Source of the DNA: Providencia rustigianii DSM 4541
Lineage (GTDB): Bacteria > Pseudomonadota > Gammaproteobacteria > Enterobacterales > Enterobacteriaceae
DNA length: 64,000 nucleotides
Assembly: GCF_000156395.1 (NCBI RefSeq)
Contig: NZ_GG703820.1
Coordinates: 62,813 to 126,812, forward strand
Direction: 5' to 3'
Part shown: piece after piece, positions 62,842 to 64,000 of the stretch
Position numbering within the stretch: position 1 is the stretch's first letter
Layout: each line of letters begins with the position of its first letter
Notes under the pieces: model-generated
What the model saw: the letters and a program-made list of their open reading frames with translations, nothing else
What the model was told of the DNA's origin: nothing
The model's database searches: none
Position numbers and translations under genes: made by a program

Positions 62842-64000
62842 ATGCCAACTTCATTTACCAACAGACCGATACCGCGCTGGCTAATCCCATTATTAGGATC
62901 GCTGGTCGCATTTGGTCCCCTATCGATTGACATGTACCTTCCCGCCTTACCACAAATGGGGCTAGAGCTGAATGCAACGCAAGGACAAATGCAATATACC
63001 CTTGGTGCATTCTTTGGTGGTTTCTGCGTTGGTATGCTGTTTTATGGCCCTCTCAGCGATCTATTGGGGCGCCGTAAAATGTTATTAAGTGGGCTGGTGA
63101 TTTTTACCCTCGCTAGCCTGTTATGCGCCCAAGCCACCAGCTCAGAAGCCTTAATTACCTTTAGGGCATTACAAGCCTTCGGGAGTGGAGCCGCTATTGT
63201 GATGGCTCGTGCGATTGCCCGTGACGTATATCCATCCAATGAATTACCAAAAGTCCTGTCATTAATGACGCTAGTGACCATGATAGCTCCGCTACTGGCG
63301 CCATTGCTGGGGGGATTCTTATTAATTCACTACCAATGGCAAGCTATTTTCTATCTGTTAGCCGCAGTAGGTTTATGTTCTGTCACCGCTATTTTCGTAT
63401 TATTACCAGAAACATTGCCTCACCAACGAGAATCAAAAAATTTACTGAGCGTGGCATTTCGTAACTATGGACAGGTGCTTACAGACCGAGAAGCACTGAG
63501 CATTATTGGCACTATGGCATTCTCGTTTTCTGGAATGTTTGCCTTTATCAGTGGTTCGCCGTTTGTGTACATCAACTACTTTGGGGTTTCCGAGCAATAT
63601 TACGGGCTGCTATTTGGGTGTAATATTTTGGGTATGATCGCCATGCTGCTGCTGAATGTGAAATTACTCAAAGTGTATAGTTTGCCGCGCCTACTTGGCA
63701 TGCAAAGTGGTATTCAATTGATTTTTGGCGTGTTGTTACTCACATTCTATCAACAAAGCCTACCAATTATTGTTATCCTAGTGGTTCTGTTCTTATCGAT
63801 GGTCAATGCTATCGGCACCAACAGTTTGTCACTGTTACTGCAACATCGTGGAAAAATTGCTGGCAGCGCAAGTGCGCTCGCTATCTCAATTCAATTTGCA
63901 TTGGCTGCCCTAGCCAGTGTTGCAGTCTCCATACTACAAGATGAATCCCCATTTGCTATGGCACTCGTGATGGCGATTTGTGCCGGACTCAGTTTCGCAA
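62842..64000 (+). CDS. Bcr/CflA-type MFS drug transporter, truncated by window end
   Basis: At least 386 codons from ATG 62842 (AGGGGG upstream) to the window end with no stop. Start MPTSFTNRPIPRWLIPLLGS is followed by LVAFGPLSIDMYLPALPQM, the Bcr/CflA signature of DHA1 efflux pumps, then YGPLSDLLGRRKMLL (MFS motif A), ALQAFGSGAAIVMARAIARD, and LAPLLGGFLLI (motif C). About 11-12 spans are visible. It is not like HpaX, the 4-HPA importer of E. coli. It follows hpaF by 24 bp and so may belong to the operon, perhaps exporting an aromatic or toxic intermediate; this is inference. Confidence 0.9.
   Translation, partial: MPTSFTNRPIPRWLIPLLGSLVAFGPLSIDMYLPALPQMGLELNATQGQMQYTLGAFFGGFCVGMLFYGPLSDLLGRRKMLLSGLVIFTLASLLCAQATSSEALITFRALQAFGSGAAIVMARAIARDVYPSNELPKVLSLMTLVTMIAPLLAPLLGGFLLIHYQWQAIFYLLAAVGLCSVTAIFVLLPETLPHQRESKNLLSVAFRNYGQVLTDREALSIIGTMAFSFSGMFAFISGSPFVYINYFGVSEQYYGLLFGCNILGMIAMLLLNVKLLKVYSLPRLLGMQSGIQLIFGVLLLTFYQQSLPIIVILVVLFLSMVNAIGTNSLSLLLQHRGKIAGSASALAISIQFALAALASVAVSILQDESPFAMALVMAICAGLSFA

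Noticed and set aside
1..64000. CRISPR array, IS element or prophage
   Set aside because: I saw no regularly spaced direct repeats, no transposase-like or integrase-like frames and no phage structural genes.

Overview
The window looks like a chromosomal segment of a Morganellaceae gammaproteobacterium, most likely Providencia or a close relative. Three things point there. The gene order ruvX-yggS-proC-yggT-rdgB-hemW and yggN/yggL-trmB-mutY-yggX-mltC is enterobacterial but rearranged relative to E. coli. Proteins resemble E. coli orthologues throughout. The fimbrial clusters carry MrpJ-type XRE regulators typical of Proteus/Providencia. This assignment is inference from gene content, not from a database search.

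Layout. 1-11.3 kb is conserved core: a plus-strand housekeeping operon (ruvX end, yggS, proC, yggT, rdgB, hemW), a Fur-box-controlled orphan siderophore-binding protein, the minus-strand trmB-yggL-glsB-yggN group, the plus-strand mutY-yggX-mltC group, and tRNA-Phe. 11.5-25 kb, just past the tRNA, is much more AT-rich and looks like accessory DNA. It holds marC, an AaeXAB-like efflux set, a chimeric pseudogene remnant, a frameshifted nucleoside hydrolase, and an acid-resistance-like locus (antiporter, AdiA-like decarboxylase, second antiporter, outer-membrane porin). 25-29.2 kb is a MurNAc-utilisation operon (murQ-murP-murR plus a TauE/SafE transporter) with a convincing control region. 29.2-31.8 kb has a secreted CBM9-like protein and a divergent LysR/azoreductase-like pair.

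32-44 kb carries two convergent and unrelated chaperone-usher fimbrial operons. The first (plus strand) has classical type-1-like subunits; the second (minus strand) has DUF1120-like subunits. Each is associated with an MrpJ-like regulator, and each has a hairpin after the major subunit that could set subunit stoichiometry. 44.7-47.3 kb is a four-gene membrane module (LemA, GIDE/BAM-domain protein, second LemA, small membrane protein) of unknown function, the best candidate for an undescribed system. 47.4-52.8 kb has a second TauE/SafE transporter, an orphan ccmAB pair, a Kch-like potassium channel and the phosphoethanolamine transferase eptC. 52.8-57.4 kb has a LysR/SDR divergent pair and a BetT-type BCCT transporter.

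57.4-64 kb is the start of a 4-hydroxyphenylacetate/homoprotocatechuate meta-cleavage cluster: divergent hpaR, then hpaG1, hpaG2 (separate genes, fused in E. coli), hpaE, a repeat-filled gap, hpaD, hpaF and a truncated Bcr/CflA-type MFS gene. Start codons were chosen by ribosome-binding sites and family alignment from memory. No searches were run.
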